Shown here in pieces: positions 60,911 through 64,000 of a stretch of DNA of 64,000 nt. The translations under genes and the position numbers were made by a program. The stretch's first letter is position 1. Each line of letters opens with the position of its first letter. The stretch comes from Massilia aurea (GTDB lineage Bacteria; Pseudomonadota; Gammaproteobacteria; Burkholderiales; Burkholderiaceae_D). The stretch is from positions 1 to 64,000 of the forward strand of contig NZ_JACHBX010000006.1 of NCBI RefSeq assembly GCF_014200505.1. Direction: 5' to 3'. The notes beneath the pieces are model-generated. The model searched no databases. It saw only the letters and a list, made by a program, of their open reading frames with translations, and had not been told where the DNA came from.

Positions 60911-62581
60911 ATGAAGACGAACAATTTGGCGGGCCTGCTGCTCGTTGCCATGGCAATGGCTGGATGCGGGGGTGGCGGCAGTGATGGCGGTGGCGTCAGT
61001 ACGACGCAGCCGGCGCCTGTCGCTGTGCCGTCTCCGGTTCCGACGCCCGTGCCGACGCCTGTGCCAGAACCGATTCCTGTCGCCACAATGACCGTGCAGT
61101 CAGGCGCCATCGCCCGGGTAATTGCCAAGGACACCGGCATTCAGATCGACGTGACGGCGCAAGCTGCGAACTTTACGCCAGCCGGCACGCTGTTTGCGAG
61201 CGCCAGCGACAGCGCCGGCCTGGTGCAGCCGGCCGTCACGGTGACAGCCAACGGCGCCGGCAGCTACACCTTTACGCTTGCGACCCTCGCATCCCAACCG
61301 GCCAGCCGTTACACCGGCAATGTGACCATCAAACTGTGCAGCGACGCGCCTTGTACCGTCGCGCAGGCTGTCCCATCGATCACCGTCCCTTACGATGTGA
61401 CCGTGCAGTCGAACCTCAGCGCCTGGCCTGGCGACAAGCTCACGGCCTTGTCCGCATTGAGCGGCGTGGCCGACTGGGCGACGTTTCAGGGGAACAATGC
61501 CCACACTGGCTATGTGCCAATCGACATCAACGCCGACAAGATGGTGCTGCGCTGGAAGCGCGGCGCAGTCAATAACAACGGAAGCAACTACGGCGCCATC
61601 TCCCCACTGGTGACGTCAAATGGACGCTTCTTTGCCAGCGGCGATAAAAAACTCACGGCCTACCAGGAAAGCGATGGCGCGCCGCTCTGGAGTTACGATA
61701 CCACCGGCTTGACGTACGCCTCGGTCAATCCGCCAGCTGTCGATGGTGGCGTGGTCTACATGGCAGCCGGCCAGCAACAATCGACCTACATGATGGCGTT
61801 CGATGCCGCCGACGGCAGCTTGCGCATGAAGTCGACGATGACCTCGCAGTGGGAGAACTACCTGTCGCCAATCGTGCAGAATGGCGCGGTTTACACCAAC
61901 GGCGGGTCGTATGGCGGCATCTACGGTTTCGCCACGACTGGCGAGCAATTGTTCTTTAGCAGCTTGTCCCAAACTTCGGGCTGGTCGCCAGCAGGGGATG
62001 CACGCGCCATTTATGCCTATACCGGCGATGCACTGACATTGTTCGAACCGAAAACGGGCACTGTGCTGTCCTCGATCAAGGACACCGGTTTTACCAACTA
62101 CGTCTATCAGGTCGGCGGTTCCGCCGTCATCGGCGCCAATGGCGGCGTGTATGCGGCTGCCTATGCCAACGGCTACCTCAACGGCGGCAACATCGGCAAT
62201 GCACTGACCCGCTTCGATACGCTCAAGGGTTTCGTGGACTGGCGCGTGCCTGGCGTGTACCGGGTCACGCCGGCGTACGCTGACGGCGTGCTGTATGCGC
62301 CCAACGCCAATCCGTACCGCATCGAAGCGCGCGCCGAGGCCACTGGTGCGCTGCTGTGGTCGTGGATTCCACCGCTGAGCGGCGAGACATCGTTTTTCGC
62401 GTCGCCTGTCGTGACAAAAAACCTGCTGATCACCAGTACCAACCTGAACACCTATGCGATTGACCTGAAAAGCCATAAAGTCGTCTGGAGCTACCCGGCG
62501 CCCGGCTACCTGGCTATCAGCCAGAACGGCATCCTGTACATTCAAAATACCGATGGGCTGGTCGCGGTCAACCTGAAATAA
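60911..62581 (+). CDS. Lipoprotein with PQQ-type beta-propeller repeats
   Basis: A 556-residue lipoprotein: lipobox 'VAMAMAGC' with Cys19, then Gly/Ser- and Pro-rich linkers containing 'PVPTPVPTPVPEP'. An Ig-like beta domain (about 60-170) and an eight-blade-type PQQ-like propeller (about 190-556) follow, with repeats such as 'LTAYQESDGAPLWSYDTTGL', 'MMAFDAADGSLRMKS', 'LTLFEPKTGTVLSSIKD' and 'IEARAEATGALLWSWIP'. Probably anchored to the outer membrane; no catalytic PQQ ligands can be assigned, so binding or scaffolding is likely. The ATG follows GGGG-rich sequence. Confidence 0.85.
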   Translation: MKTNNLAGLLLVAMAMAGCGGGGSDGGGVSTTQPAPVAVPSPVPTPVPTPVPEPIPVATMTVQSGAIARVIAKDTGIQIDVTAQAANFTPAGTLFASASDSAGLVQPAVTVTANGAGSYTFTLATLASQPASRYTGNVTIKLCSDAPCTVAQAVPSITVPYDVTVQSNLSAWPGDKLTALSALSGVADWATFQGNNAHTGYVPIDINADKMVLRWKRGAVNNNGSNYGAISPLVTSNGRFFASGDKKLTAYQESDGAPLWSYDTTGLTYASVNPPAVDGGVVYMAAGQQQSTYMMAFDAADGSLRMKSTMTSQWENYLSPIVQNGAVYTNGGSYGGIYGFATTGEQLFFSSLSQTSGWSPAGDARAIYAYTGDALTLFEPKTGTVLSSIKDTGFTNYVYQVGGSAVIGANGGVYAAAYANGYLNGGNIGNALTRFDTLKGFVDWRVPGVYRVTPAYADGVLYAPNANPYRIEARAEATGALLWSWIPPLSGETSFFASPVVTKNLLITSTNLNTYAIDLKSHKVVWSYPAPGYLAISQNGILYIQNTDGLVAVNLK

Positions 62582-62597
62582 CCAGCGGCACGCAGAC

Positions 62598-62639
62598 AAA
62601 AAAAACCCCGCAGCATTGACGCGCTATGGGGTTTTTTTT
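62598..62639. terminator. Bidirectional rho-independent terminator
   Basis: Eight A's and CCCC (62598-62609) pair with GGGG and eight T's (62628-62639), enclosing an 18-base loop with short internal pairing. It follows the lipoprotein stop by 16 bp and would also stop transcription from the right. Confidence 0.88.
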
Positions 62640-62803
62640 ATTGATGCAAATTCTAAATATGACCGGCTTACCTTTGCTGAGCTTAGCTTTGGGGGGCTTT
62701 CCGAAATAGATGCGACGTTTTTTTTTGGAAATTACTGCGGCGGCAGGGCGTGAAGTAGCGAAGTCCACCGCTTCTTGCTCAGTTACACTGGCAACCACGA
62801 ACT

Positions 62804-62825
62804 TCCGCTCTCGGCCAAGAGCGGA
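62804..62825. repeat. Intergenic palindrome
   Basis: TCCGCTCT (62804-62811) and AGAGCGGA (62818-62825) form a perfect 8-bp inverted repeat around CGGCCA. A related GTCCGGCCAAAAGCGGAC occurs at 60436-60453. It may be a dispersed intergenic repeat of this genome, or an operator of the following gene (start 62867). Confidence 0.4.
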
Positions 62826-62866
62826 CGGTCACGATAGACACCTCAACAATCAACTGGGAAGTCAGT

Positions 62867-63355
62867 ATGTCCTTATGCGATGCACTCGTGCGTGACCTTT
62901 CAGCATTGATTGGGGAAGAATGTTGGGGTGTCGTTTGCGGTGAAGGCTCAGGGTCTGTCCTCGGGCTGCACATGGGCCTCCGAACACTCGCACGTAAGCC
63001 CGTTAACAATCCTCATTTGAGTGAGCTAGTTCGGCTATATGACGGTGCCTATTCGTTGTTGGTCTGGTGCCCTTGGCGGATCGATTCAGACTCGAAAGTC
63101 GTTGCTGGAAGCTATATGTCGAACGCCAACGATGGTCCAATGGTCAACGGCAGCCAATCTATTTGTGGACAACGAATCATGGCTGTGACTTGTTCCACTC
63201 CGGCTTTTGACCTGCGTCTCGACTTTGAAAACAGGCACTCGCTCGTCGTTCATTGTGGCGCCATCGGAAGGGATTACGAAGATTGCTATACGTTTGGAAC
63301 ACCGCTCGGTCACTATGTCATTGATCTGGAAGGAGAACTTAGCTTCGAAGCCTGA
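62867..63355 (+). CDS. Protein of unknown function, immunity-protein-like
   Basis: A 162-residue soluble protein. 'EECWGVVCGEGSGSVLGLHMG' followed by alternating strands ('LRLDFENRHSLVVHCG') resembles, in layout, small beta-sheet proteins often found as immunity proteins for polymorphic toxins; no toxin gene is next to it. GGGAAG lies upstream of the ATG. Codon use is less GC-rich than the core, and it stands alone between repeats, all consistent with an acquired gene. The immunity idea is only a resemblance. Confidence 0.55.
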   Translation: MSLCDALVRDLSALIGEECWGVVCGEGSGSVLGLHMGLRTLARKPVNNPHLSELVRLYDGAYSLLVWCPWRIDSDSKVVAGSYMSNANDGPMVNGSQSICGQRIMAVTCSTPAFDLRLDFENRHSLVVHCGAIGRDYEDCYTFGTPLGHYVIDLEGELSFEA

Positions 63356-63544
63356 AAGTGACCGTCTGATTCGGGTCGAAAACGGTCTTCATGACAGTCA
63401 GAGGTTTCAAGCCTTGGCGGCCTGCTATGCTGAGCCCACCGCCTAGGTTAGGCCATGAGTGGACGCGACAAGGTATACGAGCGACCTGAGAGAATTCCCG
63501 TTCACAGTTACCGAGGGTGCGGCTAACCGCCGCAGAGATTACCG

Positions 63545-64000
63545 ATGTATCCGCTGACACGACTCATACCTTGGTTATTGGTCATTGCCAGGGCACTACT
63601 CGCTCCGGTCGCAATATGGATCGCAGTTGCAGGACTACCTGCAGCGCTGTGGATGGGGCAGTTCGTCGTGGCTGCGATGTCTGATTGGTTTGACGGGAAG
63701 CTGGCCCGCCGCTGGGGAACTGCAACACCAGGTTTGCGCCAGCTGACAGCATAGCGGACACGATCTACGCTTTTGGGATCGCGATCAGTCTCTGGGTGAG
63801 TCATCCTGAAATTATCTATGCGCATCGCTGGGGTATCGGCATCGTGATCACATTGGAGCTACTTCGTTATCCATTGGATTGGTGGCGATTTGGGCGCGGC
63901 GCGAGCTACCATGCGTTGAGCGCAAAGCTTTTTGAAGGTTCACTGCTGGTCGCAGTCAGTATGATTGTGATGTTCGATTATGCGGGACCCTTGCTCTGGA
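63545..64000 (+). pseudogene. CDP-alcohol phosphatidyltransferase, frameshifted and cut by the window end
   Basis: The first frame (63545-63754) encodes two hydrophobic segments and then the start of the CDP-alcohol motif, 'SDWFDGKLARRWGTATP', and stops. The rest of the motif, 'ADSIADT', continues in another frame from about 63733 to the window end, with more membrane segments ('FGIAISLWVSH', 'LLVAVSMIVMFDYAGPLLW'). A one-base loss near 63725-63735 explains it: adding one base restores the spacing seen in PgsA-type enzymes, which transfer phosphatidyl groups to an alcohol in the membrane. It is either a real frameshift or an assembly error. Confidence 0.72.

Noticed and set aside
61030..61085. 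Short tandem repeats resembling a small repeat array
   Set aside because: They encode the Pro-Val-Pro-Thr linker of the lipoprotein; there are no spacers and no cas genes, so it is not a CRISPR array.

Overview
The window reads as chromosomal DNA of a GC-rich betaproteobacterium, most likely Oxalobacteraceae (Massilia/Telluria/Janthinobacterium type). The basis is the order tpiA-secG-tRNA-Leu(GAG)-nuoA..N with unfused nuoC and nuoD, followed by a DUF2818 gene and a NUDIX hydrolase. A PEP-CTERM protein and the strongly G/C-ending codons of most genes fit the same group. No rRNA, CRISPR array, prophage or plasmid function was found. The genus is inference; the gene order is seen directly.

Layout. 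0.2-8.5 kb: small accessory and stress genes: a SnoaL-like protein with an OhrR/MarR-type regulator, a SUI1/YciH factor, a cupin beside an AraC regulator, and a LysR regulator divergent from an MFS-LLM oxidoreductase-EthD cluster. 8.5-12.2 kb: a two-gene unit encoding a secreted zinc metalloprotease with a C-terminal dockerin and a cohesin-domain protein with a PEP-CTERM anchor, which looks like a surface-tethering pair. 12.5-13.6 kb: an intact IS1595-family element with matching ends and a perfect 8-bp target duplication, inserted in the U-tract of a terminator. 13.6-16.5 kb: an active/inactive pair of exported M16 peptidases. 16.8-21 kb: exported GIN-domain and Sel1 proteins, an SRPBCC protein, a MYG1-like protein and a quinone oxidoreductase.

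21.1-38.6 kb is the conserved core: tpiA and secG behind a good sigma70 promoter, tRNA-Leu with its own promoter and terminator, then all fourteen complex I genes, tightly spaced or overlapping and co-directional, ending in DUF2818 and NUDIX genes. NuoL carries a very histidine-rich insertion. 38.6-40.6 kb: an exported HExxH protein and ispD-ispF (MEP isoprenoid pathway). 40.6-44.4 kb: an MFS transporter, a small unknown, an FMN reductase, a potassium channel with a C-terminal zinc ribbon, and a flavin-reductase-like protein. At 44.45-45.25 kb is an orphan gene resembling only the N-terminal DNA-binding part of TnsB-type transposases.

45.4-58.1 kb is rich in signalling: an acyltransferase, a LytS/LytR-type pair, a hybrid histidine kinase, an FHA membrane protein overlapping an S1 serine protease gene, ribA, a sensor kinase with an extracytoplasmic sensor region, an exported unknown and a single-domain response regulator. 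58.2-64 kb becomes patchier and visibly less GC-rich. It holds small DUF proteins, an excalibur-domain fragment, a 47-residue membrane ORF, a beta-propeller lipoprotein with a strong terminator, a lone unknown protein, and a CDP-alcohol phosphatidyltransferase gene with an apparent frameshift that runs off the window.
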